In this document: positions 1 through 7,367 of the stretch, in pieces
Numbering within the stretch: the first letter of the stretch is position 1
Layout: each line of letters starts with the position of its first letter
Assembly (NCBI GenBank): GCA_044221555.1
Contig: JBGAOY010000046.1
Span: 1 to 15,055 of the forward strand
Length of the DNA stretch: 15,055 bases
Direction of reading: 5' to 3'
Origin: JAEUJM01 sp044221555
GTDB taxonomy: Bacteria; Actinomycetota; Acidimicrobiia; Acidimicrobiales; DATDAH01
Program-made: the position numbers and the translations under genes
The notes under the pieces: generated by a model
Database searches by the model: none
What the model was told of the DNA's origin: nothing
The model's input: only the letters and a program-made list of their open reading frames with translations

Positions 1-2
1 AT

Positions 3-209
3 CAACACCGGGTCGTCCTCTTCGACAAGATCGGCGCTGGCCCTCACCAGTGCCACCACTGCGGCGTCACTGTCCGGTGGGTGGACGATCGGACTGAACC
101 CGAGTACCTCACCGCCGACCACCTCGACCGAGACAAGAACAACAACCGTCCGGCGAACCTCGTCCCGGCATGCAACAGCTGCAACAGCGGATGGGCAGGG
201 CATCGATGA
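3..209 (+). CDS. HNH endonuclease, 5' end cut off by window edge
   Basis: The frame is open from the left edge to the TGA at 207-209 and encodes about 68 visible residues; the start lies outside the window. The visible part has a CxxC-type knuckle (CHHCG), then the HNH core: ADHLDRDKNNN, then RPANL, then a second knuckle CNSCN. This order (Cys pair, DH, N, Cys pair) is the standard compact zinc-bound HNH fold found beside phage terminases, where HNH proteins can assist the large terminase in cutting packaging ends. That role is inferred from family and position. The stop overlaps the ATG of the next gene (ATGA at 206-209), so the two are probably translationally coupled. Confidence 0.8.
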   Translation, partial: QHRVVLFDKIGAGPHQCHHCGVTVRWVDDRTEPEYLTADHLDRDKNNNRPANLVPACNSCNSGWAGHR

Positions 210-511
210 GACCGTGCCTGACCTGCGGCACCCCGACCAACGGCACCCGCTGCCCCGCCCACGAACGCCAACGTCAGCGTGCACGCAACGCCCGACGCAC
301 CCACTACCACGGCGACTGGCCGGCCCGATCACGAGCCGCTCGATCAGCGCACCTCGCAGCCCACGGCCCGGTGTGCCCCGGCTACCAGCGACCAGCCCAC
401 CCCGTCGACCCGTCCGACCTGCAGCTCGACCACACCACCGGCCGCGTGCTGTGCCGATGGTGCAACGTCGCCGCCGGCCCCGACCCCTCTCGGCCCTCGC
501 AGGATGCGTGA
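206..511 (+). CDS. Small HNH-type zinc-finger protein
   Basis: This encodes 101 residues from the ATG at 206, chosen because it overlaps the upstream stop; an upstream in-frame ATG at 170 lies inside the preceding HNH gene. The N-terminus carries a CLTCG...RCPAH zinc knuckle, followed by an Arg/Ala-rich stretch with THYHGDW. The C-terminus has VCPG, then LQLDHTTGRVLCRWCN, a compressed HNH core in which the loop between the DH and the Cys-x-x-Cys-Asn knuckle is very short. Phage HNH proteins of this general build occur next to terminase genes. The shortened core may mean reduced or lost nuclease activity, which is inference. It overlaps the next gene by 8 bases. Confidence 0.65.
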   Translation: MRPCLTCGTPTNGTRCPAHERQRQRARNARRTHYHGDWPARSRAARSAHLAAHGPVCPGYQRPAHPVDPSDLQLDHTTGRVLCRWCNVAAGPDPSRPSQDA

Positions 512-797
512 CGCCGTGGAGCGTACGTGTGTTGAGTGTGGTGCCATCTTTCGCTCAGAAGGACGGATGGCTGGCCGCAAGAAGTACTGCAGCAATCGGT
601 GCAAGTGGCGGGCCGCCGACCGAGCGAAGGTGGCTCGACATCAGCGTGATTGCGCATGGTGCGGCCACCCGTTCAATTGCCTGCCCCACTCTCCGCAACA
701 GGTCTGCTCGACCAGGTGTAGCCGCAGCCTGCGGCGCACGGGATGGTCTGAACCTTTGGCCCAACCAGGACCACATCCGGCGATGCGCCTGGTGTGA
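504..797 (+). CDS. N-terminal part of a frameshifted zinc-finger/HNH protein
   Basis: This encodes 97 residues from the ATG at 504, overlapping the preceding gene's end. It has two tandem treble-clef-like zinc modules: C9-x2-C12...C29-x3-C33 and C50-x2-C53...C68-x3-C72, each with the pattern CxxCG..F...CSxxC. After about residue 78 the zinc-finger pattern stops in this frame and resumes in the frame one base further on (CAWCDHEF), so the last 18 or so residues before the TGA at 795-797 are probably not native. The continuing half is the 742-1236 entry. This is either a pseudogene, a sequencing error, or less likely a programmed +1 shift. Confidence 0.6.
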   Translation: MRDAVERTCVECGAIFRSEGRMAGRKKYCSNRCKWRAADRAKVARHQRDCAWCGHPFNCLPHSPQQVCSTRCSRSLRRTGWSEPLAQPGPHPAMRLV

Positions 798-1236
798 TCA
801 CGAGTTCTGGTCGCCGGTCTGGCGCCTCACCTGTTCCGAGATCTGCGGTCGGTCTGACTGGCACAGCAAGTGGAAGTCCTCCTGTCGTGTCCACTACTTC
901 AGGTGTCGGGAGTGCGGTGCGCTGGCCGCCGGGCAGTCTCGACGCCGGTTCTGTAGTACCGCCTGTGCCGCCAGAGCCGAGCGGCGGGTTGGGCAACACA
1001 GGCGGCGGTCACTCACCCGAGAGGGAGACAACTTCACCATCTTCGAGATCGGCGAGCGTGACGGCTGGATCTGCCACCTCTGCGGCTACGAGGTGAAGCG
1101 ACCGCCCTACACGCATGACGTCGAGGACGCCACCATCGACCACATCAGGCCCTTGTCCAAAGGCGGCACCCACACCAGAGACAACGTCGCCATTGCCCAC
1201 ATGCTCTGTAACTCCTACAAGGGTGCGGCCGCATGA
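742..1236 (+). pseudogene. C-terminal HNH part of the frameshifted gene, no start of its own
   Basis: This reading frame (start approximate) continues the zinc-finger series begun at 504: CAWCDHEF...CSEIC, then CRECG...FCSTAC. It ends in a textbook HNH domain: ERDGWICHLCG, then ATIDHIRPLSKGGTHTRDNVAIAHMLCNSYKGA. I find no ATG, GTG or TTG in this frame between the zinc-finger break (about 740) and the HNH domain. The nearest possible start, a GTG at 646, would make unrelated residues where the other frame clearly encodes a zinc finger. The two parts therefore look like one ancestral gene of about 240 residues broken by a +1 shift between roughly 735 and 770. The C-terminal domain is intact in sequence. 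An HNH protein upstream of terminase is common in HK97-like phages. Confidence 0.7.
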
Positions 1237-1303
1237 CGGGGGGTAGGGGATGCTTTTTCACTCGAGTTCGGCCCCCCACCAGCACCCCCGGCTACCCGGG
1301 CGC

Positions 1304-1348
1304 ACACGGCCGCGGAAGTTGGGGGCCCCTCAGGAGGTTCCGCGGTGT
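1304..1348 (+). promoter_or_regulatory. Inverted repeat enclosing the terS ribosome binding site and start
   Basis: CCGCGGAA (1310-1317) and TTCCGCGG (1338-1345) are perfect inverted repeats. In an alternative pairing, CGCGGAA pairs with TTCCGCG and ACAC (1304-1307) extends the stem with GTGT (1345-1348) across a 3-base bulge. The loop holds the AGGAGG site (1332-1337), and the arm includes the GTG start codon. If it folds in mRNA it would limit terS translation. The rest of 1237-1303 shows only G-run/C-run pairing potential (GGGGGG near 1238, CCCCCC near 1271). This whole gap is also where a cos or terminase recognition site would be expected, but nothing proves one. Confidence 0.45.
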
Positions 1349-1782
1349 CAGGACCTCGTAAGGGCAGCGGCGGGCGGCCGCCGAAGCCGATCGAGCAGAA
1401 GCGTCGGGCGGGGAACCCTGGGAAGCGGTCGCTCCCGGCTCGAGCCGAGTTGGTGGCGGTGGATGCCATCGCCCCGGCCGATCACGAGCATCCGCTTGAA
1501 GACGTCGTCGACCGGGTGCTCACCGAGGGTGTCGCCTGGATCGGGTCGACGGACGGCCCGAAGGTCGCTCTGCTCCGTGAGACGGTCGCCTTGTACGCGA
1601 GGGCCCGTGACTTCCCGGGGACGCCGGCCCGTGACCTGATCTCCTGGGTGAAGACGATCAACGACCTGCTCTCCGACCTGGGGTTCGACCCCGCGGCCCG
1701 TTCCCGGCTCGGTCTGGCGGAGGTGAAGACCCTCAGTGCCGCCGAGAAGATCATCGCCCGACGCGCTGCCCGGACCTCCTAG
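1345..1782 (+). CDS. terS: Terminase small subunit, P27 type
   Basis: This encodes 145 residues from a GTG with AGGAGG seven bases upstream. The N-terminus has the family signature GRPPKPIEQKRRAGNPGKRSLP-like segment (about residues 9-31), rich in basic residues for DNA recognition. The C-terminal part has the conserved LGFDPAARSRLGLAEVK motif. This matches the phage terminase small subunit P27 family (Terminase_4), of normal length. The protein recognises the packaging site and loads the large subunit. The last 47 bases overlap the large terminase gene in another frame, so the two subunits are probably translated in a coupled way. Confidence 0.9.
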   Translation: MSGPRKGSGGRPPKPIEQKRRAGNPGKRSLPARAELVAVDAIAPADHEHPLEDVVDRVLTEGVAWIGSTDGPKVALLRETVALYARARDFPGTPARDLISWVKTINDLLSDLGFDPAARSRLGLAEVKTLSAAEKIIARRAARTS

Positions 1783-3313
1783 GTTCCCCGACCCTCTCCC
1801 CCGAGGGAAGAAGCTGTGGAGGCCCAAGGGGTCAGGGTGGACCGAAGAGACCACCGACGGCCTCGAGGCCTGCGACCTGATCGGCGCGACCATCCGCCTC
1901 ACGAAGGGCCCCAAGCGCGGGGAGCTCGTCCGGCTGCGCTGGTGGCAGGGCGACCTGATCTGCGACATCCTCCGCCTCGACGCCGACGGTCGGCGGGTCT
2001 ACCAGTGCTACGAGGTGTGGGTCGCCCGGAAGAACTCGAAGTCGCTGATCGGGTCCGGGCTCGCCATCGACGGCCTGTTCGACGAGGAAGGCGCCGAGGT
2101 CTACTCGGCCGCCGGCGACAAGGACCAGGCCAAGATCGTCTTCAAGGAAGTCCGCACCGCGGTCGAGCTGGACCCGGAGCTGTCCGCCATCCTCAAGTGC
2201 TACCGCGACGCCATCGAGTACCCCGCCACCGGGTCGGTCTACCGTGCGCTCTCCTCCGACGCCGGACTCAAGGAGGGCCTCAACCCCTCGAGGGTGATCT
2301 TCGACGAGCTGCACGTCCAGCCCGACGACGAACTCTGGAACGTGATGAACCAGGGCTCCGACACCCGCCAGCACCCGCTCGTCGTGTCCCTCTCCACCTT
2401 CGGCAAGATGCACGACCGTCACGGAGCCCCGTCGCTCGGCTACCGCGAGTACGAGCGGTGCAAGCGCCTCATCTCCGGCGAGGAGCACGACCCCACGTTC
2501 GGGTGCCGGGTGTACGAGACCCCAGACCCTGACTGCGACCACAGCGACCCGAAGAACTGGAAGGCCGCCAACCCCGCCCTCGGCGACTTCCTCCACTCGC
2601 GGAACATGGCCGCCACCTGCAGGCGCACCCCCGAGGCCGACTTCCGCACCAAGCGGATGAACATCTGGACCGCCGGCGGCGAGACATGGTTGCCGTTCGG
2701 CGCGTGGGCAGACCTCAAGACCGCCCCCAAGCCCGACCCCGACACCCGCTGCGTGCTCGCCTTCGACGGGTCCTACGGCGACGACTCCACCGCTCTCGTC
2801 GGTTGCACCATCCCCGAAGAGGGCCGCCCGCCGGTCGTGTGGATCGAGGGCCTGTGGGAACGACCCACTGACGCCGACGAGAACTGGCGGGTCCCCCGAT
2901 CCGAGATCCGCGGAGCCGTTCACGCGGCGATGGCCCGCTACGACGTCGTCGAACTCGCTCCCGACCCCCCGAAGTGGGAGACCGACATCGAGGAGTGGGA
3001 AGACCTCTACGGCGAGGTCGTCGTCCGTTTCCCGACCTGGGTCCGTAAGCGCATGGCTCCCGCCTGCAACCGCTTCTACGCCGCGGTGATGGAACACCAG
3101 CTCCTCCGCGACGGTGACGACGCCCTGGCCCGCCACCTCCTCAACTGCGTTACGAAGCACACCCCCGAAGGGGTCGTGATCGTCAAGGCCGCGAAGTCCT
3201 CCCCGCGCAAGATCGACGCCGCTGTTGCCGCGGTGGTTGCGCACGACCGGGCCTGCTGGCACGCCGCCAACCCCGGCGGGGGCACCGCCCTCGACGGATC
3301 TCTCATGGCCTGA
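1736..3313 (+). CDS. terL: Terminase large subunit (packaging ATPase and nuclease)
   Basis: This encodes 525 residues. The N-terminal ATPase domain has the Walker-A-like ARKNSKS (97-103), Walker B VIFDE (187-191) and the coupling motif LSTFGK (219-224). The C-terminal RNase H-like nuclease has FDGSYGDDSTAL (343-354, D344 a metal ligand), acidic residues near APDPPKW (408-414) and a distal D in RKIDAAVAAVVAHD (D494/D504). It pumps DNA into the prohead and cuts concatemers. The start is a GTG inside terS; GGAGG lies about 12 bases upstream, longer than ideal. No other ATG, GTG or TTG in frame precedes the conserved RFPDPLPRGKKLWRP segment, so this start is favoured. Length and motif spacing are typical of HK97-like large terminases. 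Confidence 0.95.
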   Translation: MPPRRSSPDALPGPPRFPDPLPRGKKLWRPKGSGWTEETTDGLEACDLIGATIRLTKGPKRGELVRLRWWQGDLICDILRLDADGRRVYQCYEVWVARKNSKSLIGSGLAIDGLFDEEGAEVYSAAGDKDQAKIVFKEVRTAVELDPELSAILKCYRDAIEYPATGSVYRALSSDAGLKEGLNPSRVIFDELHVQPDDELWNVMNQGSDTRQHPLVVSLSTFGKMHDRHGAPSLGYREYERCKRLISGEEHDPTFGCRVYETPDPDCDHSDPKNWKAANPALGDFLHSRNMAATCRRTPEADFRTKRMNIWTAGGETWLPFGAWADLKTAPKPDPDTRCVLAFDGSYGDDSTALVGCTIPEEGRPPVVWIEGLWERPTDADENWRVPRSEIRGAVHAAMARYDVVELAPDPPKWETDIEEWEDLYGEVVVRFPTWVRKRMAPACNRFYAAVMEHQLLRDGDDALARHLLNCVTKHTPEGVVIVKAAKSSPRKIDAAVAAVVAHDRACWHAANPGGGTALDGSLMA

Positions 3314-3342
3314 GACGGCCCCGACCTCTCGGAGGTGCACCC

Positions 3343-3561
3343 GTGGCCACGACCGTCGCCGCCGTCATGGAGCGCATCGACACCGAGGCACGGGAGCTCC
3401 ACCCCGGCCGCGTCCTCCTCACCCTCCTGGCCGCGCCGTTCTTCATCATCGGGTGGATCGCCGCTCACGTCGTTCGGATCGCGTGGCGGGTGATCGCTTG
3501 GTGCTGGGTCGCGATCCTCGTCGGGTACCGGGTCGCGAACGGCCAGGACCCGGCCGGCTGA
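3343..3561 (+). CDS. Small membrane protein between terminase and portal
   Basis: This encodes 72 residues from a GTG with GGAGG (3331-3335) seven bases upstream. It has a charged N-terminus (1-20), then two hydrophobic stretches at about residues 23-41 and 44-62 separated by HVVR, and a short polar tail. It probably makes a two-helix hairpin in the host membrane. Its TGA shares a base with the portal ATG at 3561, so it is in the same operon and coupled. Small membrane proteins of unknown role occur at this site in actinobacteriophages; no function can be assigned from sequence. Confidence 0.75.
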   Translation: MATTVAAVMERIDTEARELHPGRVLLTLLAAPFFIIGWIAAHVVRIAWRVIAWCWVAILVGYRVANGQDPAG

Positions 3562-4928
3562 TGGGGCTCCTCGAGCGCATGGCCGCCGTCGGCGCACGGC
3601 GGTCATGGCCGGTCGGTGAGACCGTCGCAGTGTTTGACCGTGGCCGCGGGCACGACGACACCCGATTCTCGCCCGCCACCTACGGCGACTACCTCGCCAC
3701 ATCGAACGACGTCTACGCAGTCGCTCACCTCCGCGCCCGGCACATGGGCCGGCTCACCCCGCTCCTCTTCGACGGTGTCGGCCCCGACCGCACCACGGTC
3801 ACCTCCGGGCCCGCCGCCGACCTGCTCACCAAGGTCAACCCGTTCTGGACGTTCCCCCGGCTGATCCGGATGGACGAGCTGGCCATGTGCGTCTGGGGGG
3901 AGACCTACTGGGCGGTCAACCGCAACGCCCGCGGCGAGCCCATCGAGATCTGGTGGATGAAGCCCACCCAGGTGAAGCCTGTGGTCCACGAGACCGACTA
4001 CCTCTCGCACTACGAGTACACGCCGCTGCACGGCGGCGCTCCGATCCGCTTCGAGGTCGACGAGGTGATCTGGTTCCGGTACCCGAACCCGATCGACGAG
4101 TTCTCCGCCCTGTCGCCCCTCGCCGCGGCCCGCCTCGCTGCGGACACGTCGACGTCGATGATGCGGTCCAACAAGAACATGTTCGACAAGGGCATGCAGC
4201 TCGCCGGCACGATCAGCCCCCGGTCCGAGGGCGGCAAGGCCGTCACCTTCTCCGAGGACCAGGCCCGAGAACTCGAGATCGACTTGTCGAACCGGTTCTC
4301 CGGTGTCGACAAGGCGCACCGCTGGGCCGTCCTGCGCTTCGACGCCCAGTTCAACCCGATGGGCGTCAACCAGAAGGACGCCGACTTCGTCGCCGGTCTC
4401 GGCCTCACGTTCCGCCAGGTGTGCCGCGCTTACGGGGTGAACCCGGCACTGCTCGGCGACAACGAGCACGCCACCCTCGCCAACGCCCGCGAGTTCGAGC
4501 TGCAGCTCTGGCAGGACGCCCTCCAGCCCGACGCCGACTTCCGCGGCGCCGACATCCGCGAGCAGCTCCTCCCGATGTTCCGCAACGGTCCCGACCACTT
4601 CGAGTGGGACTACTCGAAGATCCCTGCGCTCCAGGAGGCCGAGTCCGCCGTGTGGGAACGCGAAGGCGCCCAGCTCGACCGGGGTGCGCTGACCATCAAC
4701 GAGTGGCGCAAGGCCAAGGGTCTCCCCGAGGTCCCGTGGGGTGACGTCTGGTGGGCACCGGTCAACAAGGCCGCGGTCGCCGACGACCAGGTGAACCCCG
4801 CCAACGAGCCTGCCGTCCGCCCCGCAGCACCGACTCCACCGCCGCCTGTCGACCCAGCGACCCGCGACCTCACCATCCTGCGCGCCGCGCTCAACGGGCA
4901 CGGCCAACTCGAAGGAGCCCACCGATGA
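3561..4928 (+). CDS. Portal protein, HK97 family
   Basis: This encodes 455 residues from the ATG that overlaps the upstream stop; the open frame extends further upstream, but that part overlaps the membrane protein and is not conserved-looking. Portal family features include the DVYAVAHLRARHMGRLTPLLF region (about 50-70), the GETYWAVNRN strand, the EVIWFRYPNP segment followed by SPLAAAR, and the FVAGLGLTFRQVCRAYGVNPALLGD stretch. The C-terminus is Pro-rich (PAAPTPPPPVDPATRD). The portal forms the dodecameric DNA gate at one capsid vertex and docks the terminase. Its stop overlaps the protease ATG (ATGA at 4925-4928). Confidence 0.93.
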   Translation: MGLLERMAAVGARRSWPVGETVAVFDRGRGHDDTRFSPATYGDYLATSNDVYAVAHLRARHMGRLTPLLFDGVGPDRTTVTSGPAADLLTKVNPFWTFPRLIRMDELAMCVWGETYWAVNRNARGEPIEIWWMKPTQVKPVVHETDYLSHYEYTPLHGGAPIRFEVDEVIWFRYPNPIDEFSALSPLAAARLAADTSTSMMRSNKNMFDKGMQLAGTISPRSEGGKAVTFSEDQARELEIDLSNRFSGVDKAHRWAVLRFDAQFNPMGVNQKDADFVAGLGLTFRQVCRAYGVNPALLGDNEHATLANAREFELQLWQDALQPDADFRGADIREQLLPMFRNGPDHFEWDYSKIPALQEAESAVWEREGAQLDRGALTINEWRKAKGLPEVPWGDVWWAPVNKAAVADDQVNPANEPAVRPAAPTPPPPVDPATRDLTILRAALNGHGQLEGAHR

Positions 4929-5848
4929 TCCAGACCGACACCATGCGCGCCTTCGTCGACGGCACGCCCTCGAGCGACGGGCCGATCCGGTTCGTGGCCG
5001 GCACCGAGGGCCTCAAGATCGACGGCCGGGACTACCGCATGGATGGCATGGACCTGGGCCGCTACGACGCGAACCCCGTCGTCATGTGGTGCCACGACCT
5101 CACCCGCCCCCCGATCGGTCGCGGTGTCCCCGCCATCGACGGCGGCCGGCTCCTCCTCGACGTCGAGTTCGACCTGGCCGACTCCTTCGCCGCCGACATC
5201 GACGGGAAGTACCGCCGCGGGTTCCTCAACGCTGTGTCGATGACCGCGCTCCCGACCGACGGCGCCGGCGGTCTCGGCCCTCGCCGCGGCGTCATCGAGC
5301 ACTCCGAGCTGATCGAGGTGTCCGCCGTCCCCGTCCCCCTCGACGCCGACGCCCTCAAGATCACCGGCCAGCGGGCCATGCGCCACCTCGGCCTCGAGCT
5401 GCTCGACCTCGCCGAGCACCGCCGGGAGCTCTCCGTCAACGACAAGCGCGACCGGCTCTACAACCTCGTGACCGAACGCTTCGGCGGCGGCGACAAGACC
5501 TGGGTGTGGATCCGCGACTTCGGCGACGACTGGGTCGTGTACGAGATCGAGGACGAGAACGGGTGCACCACCTGGCGGCTCGGCTACACGGTCGACGCCG
5601 ACGACAACCTCGCCCTCGACACCGGCGACCCCGAAGAGGTCGAGGTCACCACCAGCTACGAGCCCGTCGCCGCACCCTCCCCTTCCCAGGACCAGGTCCC
5701 CGACCCGAACAACGACACCGCCATGCGGTCCCTCGTTGAGCGACTCGAGGAGATGGGGTTCCAGAGGTCGACCCCGGCACCCGCCGAACACGACCTCGAC
5801 GCGCTGCTGGCGATCGCCGACGCGCTGCCGACGCCCAAGGAGGGCTGA
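4925..5848 (+). CDS. Prohead protease (S78-type) with extra C-terminal domain
   Basis: This encodes 307 residues from the ATG overlapping the portal stop. Residues about 25-145 form the HK97-type serine protease: His57 in NPVVMWCHD, Ser105 in GFLNAVSM, and the EHSELIEVSAVPVPLDADAL segment that carries the acidic member of the triad. It cleaves scaffold or delta domains during capsid maturation. Beyond it, residues about 170-247 make a separate acidic, Trp-rich module (RLYNLVTERFGGGDKTWVWIRDFGDD..., ending VTTSYEPV), followed by a Pro-rich linker and a short helical acidic tail (about 265-303) that could act as scaffold. The extra module is not part of the minimal protease. The capsid gene follows after 5 bases. 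Confidence 0.9.
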   Translation: MIQTDTMRAFVDGTPSSDGPIRFVAGTEGLKIDGRDYRMDGMDLGRYDANPVVMWCHDLTRPPIGRGVPAIDGGRLLLDVEFDLADSFAADIDGKYRRGFLNAVSMTALPTDGAGGLGPRRGVIEHSELIEVSAVPVPLDADALKITGQRAMRHLGLELLDLAEHRRELSVNDKRDRLYNLVTERFGGGDKTWVWIRDFGDDWVVYEIEDENGCTTWRLGYTVDADDNLALDTGDPEEVEVTTSYEPVAAPSPSQDQVPDPNNDTAMRSLVERLEEMGFQRSTPAPAEHDLDALLAIADALPTPKEG

Positions 5849-5853
5849 CCACC

Positions 5854-7329
5854 ATGGCTGATGCCACCACGGTCGAGGAGCTGGCCCGGGACATCCGGCA
5901 GCGCCTCGACGCCAACGACGAGGCCATCGAGGCCCGGACTTCGGACGAGAAGATCGCCGAGGTCGTGCGCAGCGTCCTCGACGGCATGACCGACGACGAG
6001 GCCGCCGAGTTCTCGCGCAAGATCCGGTTCGCCGCGGGCAGCGGAGACCGGGCGCTCGTCGGCACCAAGTACGCCCGTCGGGGTCTCGCCCTGGCCGACG
6101 TCGAGTTCCTCCACGACATGCAGCGCAGCCTCGCCGGGCAGCGCAAGGTCAACGGGTCCGGCGTGTACGAGGGCCCCACCGAGGAGCTCACCCGTACGTT
6201 CGACGCCGCGTCCGACGCGTTCTACCTCACCGAGGACGAGATCGCGGCCCGCGACGCACGGGCCGTCGAGGCGACCGGTGACGTCGAGCTGGTGGAGGCC
6301 TACCGGCGCGCCATGGACACCGCGGAGTCCGGGTACGGCTCGCAGCTGATCGGCGCGCAGTACGTCGGCGAGCTGTGGGACGCTCCGCGTCGTCTCGGGC
6401 GGGTGTTCCCCCTGATCGAGTCGTTCGAGATGGACGCCCCCGTGGCGTACCTCCCGATCGAGGCCGACCTGCCCGAGATGATCCTCGTGTCCGAGAGCAC
6501 GGCGAACAACTCGAGCAACTACGACACCCAGAAGACCGGGTCGAACCGGGCCACCGTCACCGCGAAGAAGTTCGTGATCCACCAGATGTGGTCCGGTGAG
6601 ATGGACGAGGACTCGATCATCCCGTTCGTGCCGTTCCTCCGGCGGCAGGGTGCGGCGTCGGTCGCGCACTACAGCGACAGCCTGGTGCTCAACGGTGACA
6701 CCACCAACGCCGCGACCGGCAACATCAACCTCGACGACGCCGACCCCGCGGACACCAAGCACTACCTGGCGTTCGACGGGATCCGCCACGCCGCGCTGGT
6801 CGACAACACCGCCAACGGTCGGGACGTCTCCGGTGCCTACACCTTCGCCGACTTCATGGCGGCGAAGGGGCTGATGCTGTCGCAGACGTACCTCCAGGAC
6901 TGGGGCCACCCGATCGACCCCAACGACCTGGTCTACGTGGCCGACCCCGGCTCGGTGGACAACATCTCGCTCCTCGACGAGATCATCACCGCCGACAAGT
7001 ACGGTCCGAACGCCACGGTCCTCAACGGCGAGCAGGCCCGCATCATGCGGCACCCGCTCATCGCCAGCCAGGCCGTGTCGCTCACCGAGGCCGACGGCAA
7101 GGTGTCGACCACCGGCTCCAACAACGTGAAGGGCCAGACGGTGGTGTTCAACCGTCGCGGCTTCGTGGCCGGCTGGCGCCGTCAGGTCAAGACCGAGGTC
7201 GAGCGGCTCCCCGCGTCGGACCAGACCCGCATCGTGCACTCGCTGCGCCTCGGGTTCGGCCGGTACGCCCCCTCGGGGTCCGCGTCCTCGATCGAGGCCG
7301 CCGCGGTCCTGTACAACGCCTCGATCTAA
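5854..7329 (+). CDS. Major capsid protein, HK97 fold
   Basis: This encodes 491 residues from an ATG with AAGGAGGG about nine bases upstream. Residues 1 to about 110 are charged and helix-prone and resemble the scaffolding delta domain removed by the upstream protease. The remainder matches the HK97 coat fold: SGYGSQLIGAQYVGELWD (N-arm), VAYLPIEADLPEMILVSESTANN (E-loop region), FVIHQMWSGEMDEDSIIPFV (spine helix entry), LVLNGDT and FVAGWRRQVKTEVERLP near the end. Hundreds of copies form the icosahedral shell. The cleavage site cannot be fixed from sequence. It is the last gene before an inserted HNH gene. Confidence 0.93.
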   Translation: MADATTVEELARDIRQRLDANDEAIEARTSDEKIAEVVRSVLDGMTDDEAAEFSRKIRFAAGSGDRALVGTKYARRGLALADVEFLHDMQRSLAGQRKVNGSGVYEGPTEELTRTFDAASDAFYLTEDEIAARDARAVEATGDVELVEAYRRAMDTAESGYGSQLIGAQYVGELWDAPRRLGRVFPLIESFEMDAPVAYLPIEADLPEMILVSESTANNSSNYDTQKTGSNRATVTAKKFVIHQMWSGEMDEDSIIPFVPFLRRQGAASVAHYSDSLVLNGDTTNAATGNINLDDADPADTKHYLAFDGIRHAALVDNTANGRDVSGAYTFADFMAAKGLMLSQTYLQDWGHPIDPNDLVYVADPGSVDNISLLDEIITADKYGPNATVLNGEQARIMRHPLIASQAVSLTEADGKVSTTGSNNVKGQTVVFNRRGFVAGWRRQVKTEVERLPASDQTRIVHSLRLGFGRYAPSGSASSIEAAAVLYNASI

Positions 7330-7342
7330 GGGCGTACAACGC

Positions 7343-7367
7343 TAGGGTATGTGGTAGCGTGGGCCTC
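7343..7367 (+). promoter_or_regulatory. Possible promoter for a leaderless HNH transcript
   Basis: TAGGGT (7343-7348) and TAGCGT (7355-7360) both fit the actinobacterial -10 consensus TAnnnT. From the second, a start point about seven bases on would fall on the GTG at 7368, giving a leaderless mRNA. No ribosome binding site is visible before that GTG, which fits leaderless translation. No good -35 box is seen. Confidence 0.35.

Noticed and set aside
214..741. Long + frame upstream of the HNH C-terminal half, which could be read as one 340-residue protein
   Set aside because: Its N-terminal part is an Arg/Pro/Ser-rich shadow of the genes at 206 and 504, both with clear zinc-finger motifs in their own frames.
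1832..3340. Long minus-strand open frame opposite the large terminase; similar long ones opposite portal (3603-4922) and capsid (5656-7239)
   Set aside because: The translations are Val/Gly/Asp/Arg-rich with no family pattern, and the + strand carries clear terminase, portal and capsid motifs. They are GC-rich shadows.
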